From Erythrobacter sp. (GTDB taxonomy: Bacteria; Pseudomonadota; Alphaproteobacteria; Sphingomonadales; Sphingomonadaceae), in assembly GCA_019739335.1 (NCBI GenBank), contig CP073261.1, forward strand, positions 620,001 to 684,000: a stretch of 64,000 nt of DNA, read 5' to 3'. Numbering within the stretch: the first letter of the stretch is position 1; the number at the start of each line of letters is the position of its first letter. Both the position numbers and the translations under genes were made by a program. Shown here one piece after another: positions 1 through 9,300 of this stretch. Below the pieces are notes generated by a model. That model ran no database searches. It was not told the origin of the DNA and saw only the letters and a list, made by a program, of their open reading frames with translations.

Positions 1-240
1 ATAGACTACTTCATACAGAATACTGGCATGAAATTTGGAGACAAATTTCGATTCATTGACGAGGCTAAACGAAATAACATTCAAAATTACGTGATCAAAG
101 ATTCTGAAAAGAGCGTCTGGCCTGATGAAAATATGAAACTTAAATGGATCATTAGAGATGCGCAAATTAGATTAGTTCATGACGAGGTAAAGAAGAGGAA
201 GGAACACCTCCGGCTTATAATCAACCAGAACAAATTATAG
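1..240 (+). CDS. 3' part of an unrecognised AT-rich gene (probably island cargo)
   Basis: An open frame runs from the window edge to a TAG at 238-240; a methionine lies at 28, but the frame is open upstream of it, so the real start is probably outside the window. The visible product (about 79 residues from base 1) is charged, rich in Lys, Asn and Ile, and has no signal peptide or membrane segment. I recognise no family. Its base composition (AT-rich, with AAA, ATT and AAT codons) is very unlike every other gene here, which fits recent transfer. Just downstream lie short repeats and a tRNA-3'-like sequence, so it is probably the last gene of an integrated element. Confidence 0.45.
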   Translation: MDYFIQNTGMKFGDKFRFIDEAKRNNIQNYVIKDSEKSVWPDENMKLKWIIRDAQIRLVHDEVKKRKEHLRLIINQNKL

Positions 241-346
241 ATCTAAGATACCCTATAAATGCAGATTCATTGTAACCCATGCCCAAGGCCGCTGGGTGGC
301 ATTTGAACCAACTAGCGCCGCCTATCCAGTTCCAGTGGGGGAATGA
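221..346 (+). pseudogene. Short open frame, possible gene remnant
   Basis: A second frame is open from 221 to a TGA at 344-346 (about 41 codons, no clear start). Its last part reads as plausible protein, with the string THAQGRWVAFEP near residues 20-31. It overlaps the end of the preceding AT-rich frame in another register, so it may be the tail of a frameshifted gene or a remnant left at the element edge. I do not recognise a family. Confidence is low because the frame is short and lacks a start and ribosome binding site. Confidence 0.2.
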
Positions 347-355
347 ATGGGGGAA
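336..355 (+). repeat. Two direct TGGGGGAA repeats, possible integrase arm-type sites
   Basis: TGGGGGAA occurs at 336-343 and again at 348-355, 12 bases apart. Short G-runs of this kind are often found next to tRNA-embedded attachment sites of tyrosine-integrase islands. The role as integrase binding sites is inference from position, 65-85 bases from the tRNA-like sequence. Confidence 0.3.
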
Positions 356-420
356 AGATAAGTTTGCGTGTTATCATTTCACCATTTTTATCGTTTTAAG
401 TCATAAGGATAGATGAAAAT
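347..420. other. AT-rich non-coding spacer
   Basis: No gene is visible here. The spacer is AT-rich, like the preceding frame, and leads directly into the tRNA-like sequence at 421. From 421 on the composition switches to the GC-rich background of the rest of the window. Confidence 0.4.
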
Positions 421-443
421 GGTTCGAATCCTACTCGGAGCCA
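421..443 (+). other. tRNA 3'-end-like sequence, candidate att remnant
   Basis: These 23 bases contain a standard T-loop core (GGTTCGAATCC) followed by an acceptor-like strand ending in CCA. No D-arm or anticodon arm precedes it: the upstream bases are AT-rich and do not pair with the 3' T-stem strand. A 3' tRNA fragment without its body is what an integrase leaves at the distal end of an island. The spacing from T-loop to CCA is about two bases shorter than in a normal tRNA, so the match may be degenerate or fortuitous. Confidence 0.35.
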
Positions 444-513
444 TTTTCTTTCACACATTCCGGTAGCGCGCGCCGCCCTGGGCAGCGCGCGCCGATGTAT
501 CGCCTACCAGCCG

Positions 514-3315
514 CTACGCCTGTGCGCCGTGGCAGTGCTTGTACTTGCTGCCCGATCCGCAGGGGCACGGCGCGTTTCGGCTTACGTTCATCCCTGCATA
601 AGGATCGGCAGTCTGCGACCCGCCTGAGCCGGTGGAGGCCACGGGTGAGGCGGCCAGCGTACCGAACAGCGGCGCGCGGGCTGCCGATCCGTCGCCATCG
701 TTCGAATTGTCCTCGCCGGTAAAGGGATCGATGTGTCCGGTAAGGAAATCGGGGAGGTCAGGAAGCGCGCGAGGCGGCGGCGGGGCGGCTGCGCGGAATT
801 CCGCCGTCAGCAGCACCTTGGTAACATCCTCGCGCACGCTTTCCAGCATCGTTTCGAAAAGGCCGAAGGCTTCGCGCTTGTATTCATTGAGCGGCTGCTT
901 CTGGGCATAGGCGCGCAGGAACACCACCTGCCTTAGCGCATCGAGCGTGGCGAGGTGTTCCTTCCAGTGGTAATCCAGCCGTTCGAGCAGAATGCTCTTC
1001 TCGACCCGCCGCCAGCTGTCTTCCGGAATATCGGCGGTGCGTGCTGCCATCCGCTGCTCGGAAAGATCCTGCAACCGCTCCTCGATCAGTTCGGGCTCGA
1101 CCTGCTCTTCCTGCATCCATTCATCGAACGGCACGTCGAGACCGAGCACGCTTGTGGCCTTTTCCCGCAGCGCCTCGATATCCCACTGTTCGGGGTAGGA
1201 ACCCGGCGGGCAGGCGGCAAACACGATGCCGTTGATCGCATCGCGGCGCATGTCGTCCACCACATCGTCCACGCTCGCGGAATCCATGATTTCGGCGCGC
1301 TGCTCGTAGATCACCTTGCGCTGGTCGTTCATCACGTCATCGTACTGGACGACCTGCTTGCGCATTTCGTAATTGCGCGCTTCCACCTTCTTCTGCGCGG
1401 TCTCGATGGCCTTGCTCAGCCACTTGGAACCGATCGCCTCGCCATCTTCCAGATTGGCGTTCATCATCTTGGCGAACAGCGTGTCCGGCCCGAAAATGCG
1501 CAGCAGATCGTCTTCCAGGCAAAGGTAGAAGCGTGACAGGCCCGGATCGCCCTGACGGCCCGAACGACCGCGCAGCTGGTTGTCGATGCGGCGGCTTTCG
1601 TGGCGTTCGGTACCGAGCACGAACAGCCCGCCCGCTGCCAGCACGCGCGCCTTTTCTTCCGCCACTTCGGCCTTGATCTTCTCGATGGCGGCGTCCTTCT
1701 CGGGTCCGTCCTCCATCTCGCTCAATTCATCCTCGATGCGGAATTCGACATTGCCGCCAAGCTGGATGTCGGTGCCACGACCGGCCATGTTGGTGGCGAT
1801 CGTCACCGCACCGATGCGCCCCGCCTGCGCCACGATATGCGCTTCCTGCTCGTGCATCCGGGCGTTGAGCACCGCGTGCTTGACGCCTTCCTGATCGAGG
1901 AACTTGCTCAGCAGTTCGCTTTTCTCGATCGAGACCGTACCCACCAGCGTGGGCTGTCCACTTTCGCTCTTTTCGGCGATGGCCTTGGCGATGGCCTGGA
2001 ATTTGTCGAGCGTGTTCTTGTAGAACTCGTCCTCCTCGTCCACGCGGCTCACCGGCACGTTGGTGGGGATTTCGACGACGTTCAACTTGTAGATATCCCA
2101 GAACTCGCTCGCCTCGGTGGCGGCGGTGCCGGTCATGCCGCTAAGCTTGGGATACATGCGGAAGTAGTTCTGGAAAGTGATCGAGGCCATCGTCTGGTTC
2201 TCGGGCTCGATTTTCACGCCTTCCTTGGCTTCCACCGCCTGGTGCAGGCCGTTCGACCAGCGGCGGCCATCCATCATGCGGCCGGTGAATTCGTCGATGA
2301 TGACGACCTTGTCGTCCTTGACGATGTAGTCGGTGTCCTTCTTGAACATCACCACCGCGCGCAGTGCCTGGTCCATGTGGTGGACGACCTGGGTGTTCTC
2401 GACATCGTAGAGGTTGTCCGATTGCAGCAGGCCCGCCGCGATCAGGCGTTGTTCCATTTCCTCGGTGCCCTGCTCGGTCAGCGAGACGTTACGGCTCTTC
2501 TCATCCTTGGTGAAATAGCCCTCACCCTCGGCCATCGGGCCGCCGTTCTCGCGTTCGAGCGCCTGCTGGTCCTGCACCAGCTGCTTCACCAGATCGTCCA
2601 GCGCGACGTAGAGATCGCTCTTGTCTTCGGTGGGGCCGGAAATGATCAGCGGGGTGCGCGCCTCGTCGATCAGGATCGAGTCCACCTCGTCGACAATCGC
2701 GAAATTGAAGGGCCGCTGGACCATCTGGGCGCGGTCCTGCTTCATGTTGTCGCGCAGGTAATCGAAGCCCAGTTCGTTGTTGGTCGAATAGGTGATGTCG
2801 GCAGCATAGGCGGCGCGACGGGCGGATTCGGGCAGGTTGGGCACGATCACGCCCACGGTGAGGCCAAGAAATCCGTGCAGGCGGCCCATCCACTCGGCAT
2901 CGCGCCGGGCGAGGTAATCGTTGACGGTGACGACGTGGACACCCTTGCCTTCGATGGCGTTCAAGTAGGTGGCGAGTGTGGCGACCAGTGTCTTGCCCTC
3001 GCCCGTCTTCATTTCGGCGATCTCGCCGCGATGGAGCACGATCCCGCCGACCATTTGCACATCGAAGTGCCGCATCCCGAGTACGCGCTTGGAAGCCTCG
3101 CGCACCGTGGCAAAGGCTTCGGGCATGATATCGTCGAGCGTCTGCCCTTCGGCCAGCTTGATGCGGAACTTGGCGGTCTGCGCCTTAAGTTCATCATCGG
3201 AGAAGTCGGCTAGCTGCTCTTCGAGCGCGTTGATCCGGGCGACGATCTTGTCGAGCGATTTGACGTAACGATCGTTGGACGAGCCGAAAAGCGATTTGGC
3301 GATACCTTGCCACAT
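514..3315 (-). CDS. secA: Preprotein translocase ATPase SecA
   Basis: ATPase motor that drives unfolded preproteins through SecYEG at the cytoplasmic membrane. At 933 residues it has normal alphaproteobacterial length. The nucleotide-binding site MKTGEGKT lies at residues 102-109 and the DEVD box at about 209-212, followed by [13 protein letters not shown]. The DEAD-motor second half carries the [10 protein letters not shown] element. The C-terminus ends in a SEC-C zinc finger (Cys917, Cys919, Cys928, His929) used for SecB and ribosome contact; before it lies a Pro/Ala- and Ser/Gly-rich linker. It is transcribed alone or after the small secreted protein at 3406-3678. The identification is certain. 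Confidence 0.98.
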   Translation of the reverse strand: MWQGIAKSLFGSSNDRYVKSLDKIVARINALEEQLADFSDDELKAQTAKFRIKLAEGQTLDDIMPEAFATVREASKRVLGMRHFDVQMVGGIVLHRGEIAEMKTGEGKTLVATLATYLNAIEGKGVHVVTVNDYLARRDAEWMGRLHGFLGLTVGVIVPNLPESARRAAYAADITYSTNNELGFDYLRDNMKQDRAQMVQRPFNFAIVDEVDSILIDEARTPLIISGPTEDKSDLYVALDDLVKQLVQDQQALERENGGPMAEGEGYFTKDEKSRNVSLTEQGTEEMEQRLIAAGLLQSDNLYDVENTQVVHHMDQALRAVVMFKKDTDYIVKDDKVVIIDEFTGRMMDGRRWSNGLHQAVEAKEGVKIEPENQTMASITFQNYFRMYPKLSGMTGTAATEASEFWDIYKLNVVEIPTNVPVSRVDEEDEFYKNTLDKFQAIAKAIAEKSESGQPTLVGTVSIEKSELLSKFLDQEGVKHAVLNARMHEQEAHIVAQAGRIGAVTIATNMAGRGTDIQLGGNVEFRIEDELSEMEDGPEKDAAIEKIKAEVAEEKARVLAAGGLFVLGTERHESRRIDNQLRGRSGRQGDPGLSRFYLCLEDDLLRIFGPDTLFAKMMNANLEDGEAIGSKWLSKAIETAQKKVEARNYEMRKQVVQYDDVMNDQRKVIYEQRAEIMDSASVDDVVDDMRRDAINGIVFAACPPGSYPEQWDIEALREKATSVLGLDVPFDEWMQEEQVEPELIEERLQDLSEQRMAARTADIPEDSWRRVEKSILLERLDYHWKEHLATLDALRQVVFLRAYAQKQPLNEYKREAFGLFETMLESVREDVTKVLLTAEFRAAAPPPPRALPDLPDFLTGHIDPFTGEDNSNDGDGSAARAPLFGTLAASPVASTGSGGSQTADPYAGMNVSRNAPCPCGSGSKYKHCHGAQA

Positions 3316-3405
3316 GGCGGGATTCCTGTCGGATATATGGGAAGAATGGCCGCGCGGACTGGGGCGCGGCTGGAGAAAATCGGGCGATATAAGGGGTTTG
3401 CGGCG

Positions 3406-3678
3406 CTATTCGTGCGCGCGGTCTGCCTGGATCTGGACCGGGGGGACGACGACGATGATGGGCCGCCGGGGGCAGGGAATCGCCCGCTGGGCAAGGCTCG
3501 CCTGGCGTGCCTGCGCCAGCTGCATCGGCGCGCTGACCACCGGCGGGCACTCCGCCTGCTGGTCCGCCGCCGCCACACTCATCACCGCACCCTGCGCCGC
3601 AGCGACAGGTTCCGCCGCGAGCGTGAAGCCCGAAATGACGGCAAGCAGAGTGAGCAATTGGCGAAGCATTGAGGTCAA
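3406..3678 (-). CDS. Small secreted protein of unknown function
   Basis: A 90-residue product with a clear N-terminal signal peptide (LLTLLAVISGFTLAAEPVAA, about residues 8-27, with a second possible start at Met4). The mature part is short, rich in Ala, Gln and Pro, with two cysteines. I recognise no domain. It lies 90 bases upstream of secA on the same strand and diverges from argJ. The signal peptide and reading-frame composition support a real gene, but its short length leaves some doubt. Confidence 0.5.
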   Translation of the reverse strand: MTSMLRQLLTLLAVISGFTLAAEPVAAAQGAVMSVAAADQQAECPPVVSAPMQLAQARQASLAQRAIPCPRRPIIVVVPPVQIQADRAHE

Positions 3679-3720
3679 CAGATAGCGATTGTTACCGCGA
3701 AGTCTATCCGCAAGGCATGA

Positions 3721-5016
3721 ATGTCCAATGAAATTGCCGCGTTGTCGCCCGCTTTACGGGCCACTATGAGGCAGCGCATGGACATCGCCACCTCGCCCCT
3801 CGCCCTGCCCTTCCCCGCCATGCCGCCGATTGCGGGCGTAACGCTGCGCGTCGCGCGGGCCGGGTACAAGCGTTGGGCCAATAACCTCGAACGCGCGGAC
3901 CTGACCTATGCCGAACTGGCCGAGGGCACCGCACTGGCCGGCGTGTTCACGCGCAATGTCTGCTGTTCGACCGAAGTGGAAATGGGCCGTGAGCAGGTGC
4001 TGCTCGGGCGGGCGCGGGCTTTGATCGTCAACGCGGGCAATTCCAACGCCTTTACCGGCTATCGCGGGCGCGAAGCGGTGGAGCAAATCATGGCGCAAGT
4101 GGCGCATCACCTCGATTGCGCGCCGTCGGACGTGCTGGTTTCCTCCACCGGGGTGATCGGCGTGCCCTTGCCAAAGGACAAGGCTCAGGCCGGGGTGGCC
4201 GCGGTGCTGGAAGCGGAGCCGTGCAGCTGGGAGGAAGCCGCAAACACGATTGGCACCACCGATACCTTTGCCAAGGGGGTGACGGCTGCGGCGGTGGTGG
4301 GCGGCATACGCGTGACGCTGAACGGGATCGTCAAGGGCAGCGGCATGATCGCGCCCGACATGGCGACCATGCTCGGCTACGTGTTCACCGATGCCTTGGT
4401 GGAACCGGCTTTCCTGCAACAGTGCCTTTCAGCCGCCAGCGATGCGACGTTCAATTGCATCACCGTAGACAGCGACACCTCGACCAGCGACACCGTGCTG
4501 GCCTTCGCCACCGGCAAGGCGGGCAATGCGCCGCTGGGAAGCTTTGACGATCCGGGAGCGGATGCCTTCATGGCGGCGCTTCAAGATGTCTGCCGCCAGT
4601 TGGCGCATCTGGTGGTGCGTGACGGCGAAGGGGCGAGCAAGTTCATCGCGGTGAGCGTTTCGGGTGCGGAGAGCGACGAGAGCGCGCGCCGCGTCGGCCT
4701 CGCCATTGCCAACTCGCCGCTGGTCAAGACCGCGATTGCCGGGGGTGATGCGAACTGGGGCCGGGTGGTGATGGCGGTGGGCAAGGCGGGCGAACCCGCA
4801 GACCGCGACAAGCTCTCGATCGCTTTCGGCGGCGTCTGGACCGCGCGCGATGGCCTGCCGGTGGAGGGCTACGACGAGGCTCCGGTCGCCGCGCATCTGG
4901 CGGGGCTGGAAATCGACATTGCGGTCGATCTCGGCCTTGGCGAGGGACGCGCCACGGTGTGGACCTGCGACCTGACGCACGGCTACATCAGCATCAACGC
5001 GGACTATCGTTCGTGA
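3721..5016 (+). CDS. argJ: Bifunctional glutamate N-acetyltransferase / amino-acid acetyltransferase ArgJ
   Basis: Transfers the acetyl group of N-acetylornithine to glutamate (arginine biosynthesis, cyclic route) and usually also makes N-acetylglutamate from acetyl-CoA. The family's self-cleavage site is present: KGSGMIAPDMATML around residues 205-218, with Thr216 as the new N-terminal nucleophile of the beta chain. The oxyanion-hole region VSSTGVIG lies near residue 140. The frame starts at ATG 3721 (431 residues, AAGG six bases upstream); ATG at 3766 or 3778 would give lengths closer to typical ArgJ (412-416) and cannot be excluded. The next gene overlaps its stop, so both are co-translated. 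Confidence 0.95.
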   Translation: MSNEIAALSPALRATMRQRMDIATSPLALPFPAMPPIAGVTLRVARAGYKRWANNLERADLTYAELAEGTALAGVFTRNVCCSTEVEMGREQVLLGRARALIVNAGNSNAFTGYRGREAVEQIMAQVAHHLDCAPSDVLVSSTGVIGVPLPKDKAQAGVAAVLEAEPCSWEEAANTIGTTDTFAKGVTAAAVVGGIRVTLNGIVKGSGMIAPDMATMLGYVFTDALVEPAFLQQCLSAASDATFNCITVDSDTSTSDTVLAFATGKAGNAPLGSFDDPGADAFMAALQDVCRQLAHLVVRDGEGASKFIAVSVSGAESDESARRVGLAIANSPLVKTAIAGGDANWGRVVMAVGKAGEPADRDKLSIAFGGVWTARDGLPVEGYDEAPVAAHLAGLEIDIAVDLGLGEGRATVWTCDLTHGYISINADYRS

Positions 5017-5819
5017 GCGACATCATGGCCTTCCATCGCGCGGTCGAGAACCTGCTGCGCGAGGTGAGCGAAAGGGCGATCCTGCCCCGCTACCAGCGGC
5101 TGCGCGAGGGCGAGGTGGAGGACAAAGGCGGCAACGATCCCGTCACCGTCGCCGACCGCGAAGCCGAAGCCATGCTGCACGACGGGCTCGAGCGGATCGT
5201 GCCGGGCCTCGCGTTTGTTGGCGAAGAGAGCGCCCATGCCGATCCTGCCACGCTCGATGGTCTGAAGGGCGATTGCTGGATTGTGGACCCGCTCGACGGG
5301 ACGCGCAATTTCGCAGCTGGCAAGCCGCCGTTCGGCATTCTGGTGGCAATGGCTTCAGGCGGAGAGGCGCATACCGGGTGGATTTACGATTGCTTGACGC
5401 AGCGCCTGTGCGTGGCGCATCGCGGCAAGGGTGCGTTTATCGGTGACGAAAGGGTGATCGCGCAGCCGACCGGCGAGGAACTGCCCGTCGCCGCGATCTC
5501 GCTGCTGTTCATGGACCCGGCCAAGCGGGAGGCGGTGAAGGCGCGGATCGCCCCGCACTATCGACTCGCCGACATTCCCTATTGCGCTGCCGAGCAATAT
5601 CCCCGGCTGGCGCTGGGCGTGAACGACGTGTCGATCTTCGAACGCACGCTGGCGTGGGACCATGCAGCGGGCGTGCTGTGGCTGAACGAAGCCGGCGGCA
5701 AGGCCGCGCGGCCCGATGGCTCGCCGTACCGTGTGGATGGCGATGCCCATGGCGGGCTGCTCGGCGCGGCTTCGCCTGCGCTTTGGGATGAGCTGGCGGG
5801 GCGGCTGGGCGCGCTTTAA
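5013..5819 (+). CDS. hisN: Inositol monophosphatase family protein, probably histidinol-phosphatase HisN
   Basis: Metal-dependent phosphatase of the FIG/IMPase superfamily. It shows GEESA (about residue 70), DPLDGTRNF (about 92), which binds the catalytic magnesium ions, and WDHAAGVLWLNEAGG near the C-terminus. Alphaproteobacterial members of this type usually dephosphorylate histidinol phosphate; inositol-phosphate specificity is the alternative and cannot be settled from sequence. I chose GTG 5013, which overlaps the argJ TGA (GTGA arrangement); ATG 5025 is the other option. Co-transcription with argJ puts two amino-acid biosynthetic steps together, which favours the HisN reading. Confidence 0.85.
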   Translation: MSDIMAFHRAVENLLREVSERAILPRYQRLREGEVEDKGGNDPVTVADREAEAMLHDGLERIVPGLAFVGEESAHADPATLDGLKGDCWIVDPLDGTRNFAAGKPPFGILVAMASGGEAHTGWIYDCLTQRLCVAHRGKGAFIGDERVIAQPTGEELPVAAISLLFMDPAKREAVKARIAPHYRLADIPYCAAEQYPRLALGVNDVSIFERTLAWDHAAGVLWLNEAGGKAARPDGSPYRVDGDAHGGLLGAASPALWDELAGRLGAL

Positions 5820-5821
5820 CT

Positions 5822-5917
5822 CCCCTCCCGCTTGCGGGAGGGGCCGGGGGTGGGCCTGTTACGGCGTGGCTCGCTGCGCTCGCCCCCACCCCTGACCCCT
5901 CCCGCAAGCGGGAGGGG
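5822..5917. repeat. Composite palindrome with two 22-base REP-like units
   Basis: Two copies of the palindrome CCCCTCCCGC-NN-GCGGGAGGGG lie at 5822-5843 and 5896-5917, and the sequences between them (GGCCGGGGGTGGGC and its near complement GCCCCCACCCC) extend the symmetry, so the whole block is one inverted repeat. It sits between the convergent genes for the phosphatase and thioredoxin and may act as a two-way transcription end. A third copy of the 22-base unit is at 17277-17298. Confidence 0.75.
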
Positions 5918-5928
5918 GAGTCAAAAGC

Positions 5929-6249
5929 CTAAAGCTGCCCTTCCAGCCAGCCCTTCAGCGCGTTCTTCGGCGCGGCACCCATCTGCTGGGCAACCGGCTG
6001 GCCGTTCTTGAACAGCACGAGGAACGGGATCGACTGGACGCCCATCTTGCCCGGCACTTCGGGGTTTTCCATGATGTCCATCTTGGCGATGGTCACCTTG
6101 TCGGCCAGTTCGTCCGAAATCTCTTCGAGCGCAGGCGCGATCATCTTGCACGGGCCGCACCAGTCGGCCCAGAAATCGACCAGCACGGGCTTGTCGGAAT
6201 CGAGCACATCGGCCTGGAAACTGGCATCGGTTACGGTCTTGGTGGCCAT
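5929..6249 (-). CDS. trxA: Thioredoxin TrxA
   Basis: Small cytoplasmic dithiol oxidoreductase of 106 residues, the usual length. The active site WCGPCK is at residues 30-35 (Cys31 and Cys34), preceded by the DFWADW strand; the cis-proline loop SIPF follows near residue 74. It lies 82 bases downstream of addA on the same strand, an order I associate with alphaproteobacteria, and may be read from the divL-addA transcript as well as from its own promoter. The identification is secure. Confidence 0.97.
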   Translation of the reverse strand: MATKTVTDASFQADVLDSDKPVLVDFWADWCGPCKMIAPALEEISDELADKVTIAKMDIMENPEVPGKMGVQSIPFLVLFKNGQPVAQQMGAAPKNALKGWLEGQL

Positions 6250-6331
6250 GACGAAAATCTCCTGAAATTGCTTGCGCCCTATGTGGGCATGGTTCGTAGA
6301 CTGGCAATGCGCGAGGCGCGATAGCTTTCCT

Positions 6332-9300
6332 TTATCCCGTCCCCAGTTGCAGTTTGGGCTGTGGGTGGTGCGCGGCGAGCACGTCGGCGGGAATGGCGAT
6401 AAGCTGCGGCGTCTGGGTGTAAAGCACCACCGCCTCGATCACCCGCCCCGGATAGATCACCGCCAGCGCGGCGGCATAGGCGCTCATCTGCCGCAGCGTC
6501 GATGGTGGGACTTGCTCCAGCGTGGACGGCGGGCGGCGCGCCGTCTTGAAATCGGCGACCAGAACGCGTTCGGCATTAACCAGCAGGCGGTCCGCTGTCC
6601 CTGCGATCACCTGCTCGCCCACGGTCGCCGCCAGTGGAACTTCGGCCAGCGCATCGGGCCCGAACAGGTCGCGCCAGCCCGGTTCATCGAGCACCGCCAG
6701 CGCGCGGGTGAGCATGTCCTCGCGCTCCTCCGCCGCCAGTTCCGGCCCATGCCGTTCGAGCCAGGCCCGCCCGCCGCTCGCCCGCATTTCGGGCGGCGCA
6801 TCGGGCAGCCGTTCGAGCAGCGCGTGGATCAGTACCCCGCGCCGCGCGGCCACGGCGGCCAGCGCTGCTGGCAAAGGCGGGTCCGCGCCTTGCTCGTCGG
6901 CGCTGGCAGACGGTGCGAGCGGACGCGGAGGGCGCGGCTCCTCGCCAACGGGCCGCGTGGCCCAGCCTGGCAAGGCCGTGAGCATGAACTGGGCCTGCTG
7001 CCGTTCGGGAACAGGCTCGGCCCGCTCGCCCAGTTCGGCGCGCGCGCCCCAGAACGGATCTTCCAGCCATTCGCCGCCGAACAACGGCTCCAGCCGCGCA
7101 TACCAGCTGTCGGGCTTCGGTTCCTTCTCGCGCTTGTTGAGCGCTCCGCCGATGAACAGCGCTTCTTCCGCGCGGGTCATGGCGACATAGAGCAGCCGCC
7201 AGTGTTCCTGCCGTTCGGCGGCTTTGGCCTTTTCCTCCGCCGCAGCAATCCGACCGACGCGTTCGGGCTTGGACAGCGGCGGCAGCGGCAGTTTCAGGCC
7301 CTTGTCGCTCCCCGGCACCAGCTCCTCAAGATCGAGCCCGGAGGTGCGCGAGGCATCGGGATCGCCGCAGGCATCGGCGAGGATGACGATGGGCGCCTGC
7401 AAACCCTTGGAGCCGTGGACGGTCATCACCCGCACCAGATCGCCGCTGCCTTCGTTCTCGCGCTTCAACTCGCCGTCACCGGCATCGAACCAGCGAATGA
7501 AGCCCTGCAAACTGGGGGTGTTTACCGCCGCGAATTGCAGCGCCGCGCCGAGCAGTTCGTCGATCGGATCGTTCGCTTCGCGCCCCAGTCGCGCCACCAG
7601 CTTGCCGCGCGCCTGCCACGGGCCGACCAGCATCCAGTGCAGCAGCGCCTGCGGCGGTTCGAAATCGGTGCGGGCAAGCAGATCGCGCAGCATATCGGTG
7701 GCGACCACGGCGTGCGGATGGCTGCTCCGGCGCAGGTGATCCCACAGTCCGCGCTCTTTGGGGCGAAAACCGTGTTCGAGCAGGTCCTCCTGCGACCAGC
7801 CGAATATCGGCGAAACCAGCAGGCACGCGAGCGACAGGTCATCGCGCGGCTGCGCGGCGAAGCGCAGCGCGGCCATCAGGTCCTTCACCGCCAGCGGCGC
7901 GCCCAGCCGCAGCCGGTCCACGCCCGCCACTTTCACCCCCGCCGCGTGCAGCCGGGCGACGATCAGCCCGGCCAGTTCGCGACGCTTGCGCACCAGCACC
8001 ATGATATCGCCTTCGCGGGCATTGCGCCGGGTGCCCTTTTGCAGTGCAAACCCGGTGTCGAGCCAGTGCTTCACCTGCGCGGCAATGGCATCGGCCATCC
8101 GCCGTTCGGGTTCGGATATGCGCAGCTCGGGGCCGTCCTCCTCCTCGTCAGCATCGTCGGGCCTGCCGGGGACGGGCTTCCACAGCGTGACAAGACCGGG
8201 GCGATTGTCGCCCACGTGCGGATCGGGTGCGCGCTCCAGCCCCAGCGCTTGATGGCCGATGGAATTGATCGCGGCATCGACGAAAGTGAGCACGCTTTGC
8301 GCGGTGCGGTACGAGCGGCCCAGCCCAAGATCCTGCAAATCGCGCAGCGACACATTTGAGCGCAGTTGCGTCGCCGCCTCGCGCCGCTCGCGCAACCGCG
8401 CCCAGTACTTCTTGAACGCGCGGTTGAAATTCTCCGGGCTGGTGCCCTGGAATCCGAAAATCGCCTGCTTGTAATCGCCGACCACGAAGATCGTCCGCAA
8501 GCGATCGTCCTTCTGCCCCATTCCGGCGAAGAAATCGTCGGTCAGCGCGTCGATGATCGCCCACTGTTCGGCATTGGTATCCTGCGCTTCATCCACCAGC
8601 ACGTGATCGAAGCGGCGATCGAGCTTGTAGCGGATCCACGCCGCCATGTCGGAGCGCTGGAGCAGCAGCGCGGCCTGCCGGATCAGATCGTCGAAATCGA
8701 CCAGCCCCTCGCGCGCCTTGGCCTCGTCCCACGCCAGCGCGAACTTGCGCCCGACTTCGAGCGCAGGTGTGACCAGCGCTACCAGTTCGAGCAGCATGGC
8801 CTGCTCCGCCACACTTTCGAGCCAGCAGCGCGCTTCTTCGGCAAGGGCGGCGAGGCCATCGACCTTCTTTTCGAGGCTGGACTGGTACTTGAGCAGGCCC
8901 TTGTCGTTGAACAGTTCGCCCAGCAGCGCGCAGCAGGTGGTGAACCGCTCCTGCGCGCCGCCCAGCAGCCAGTCGCCGATAACGGTGGCGTATTTTTCCG
9001 CGCTGGCGGTGCCCCATGTGTGATAGGCCCACATCACTTGCCGGATCAGCCCCACGCCGTAACCGCCATCCTCGCACAGCGCACCGAGCGAGGCGGCGTC
9101 GGCATCCGCAGGCAGACCGAGCAGCGCCTTGACGCGGGTCTGCATCGGCGGCTGCCACGCGGCAGCACCGAACCACGCATCGCGCGCCAGCGCACAGCGC
9201 ATCAGCCAGCCCCTTGCGCCGTCATGCCCCATTCGCAGCGACAGCATTTCGAGCGCCGCCACTGCCGCCGGATCGCCCGCTTCCCATTCCAGCACCAGTT

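Noticed and set aside
2522..2893. Minus-strand frame inside secA
   Set aside because: Out of frame with secA, rich in Arg/Pro and without any feature.
1600..3213. Long plus-strand open frame opposite secA
   Set aside because: It is the shadow of secA in a GC-rich genome; no signal peptide, motif or ribosome binding site, and the composition is His/Asp/Leu-rich as expected for an antisense shadow.
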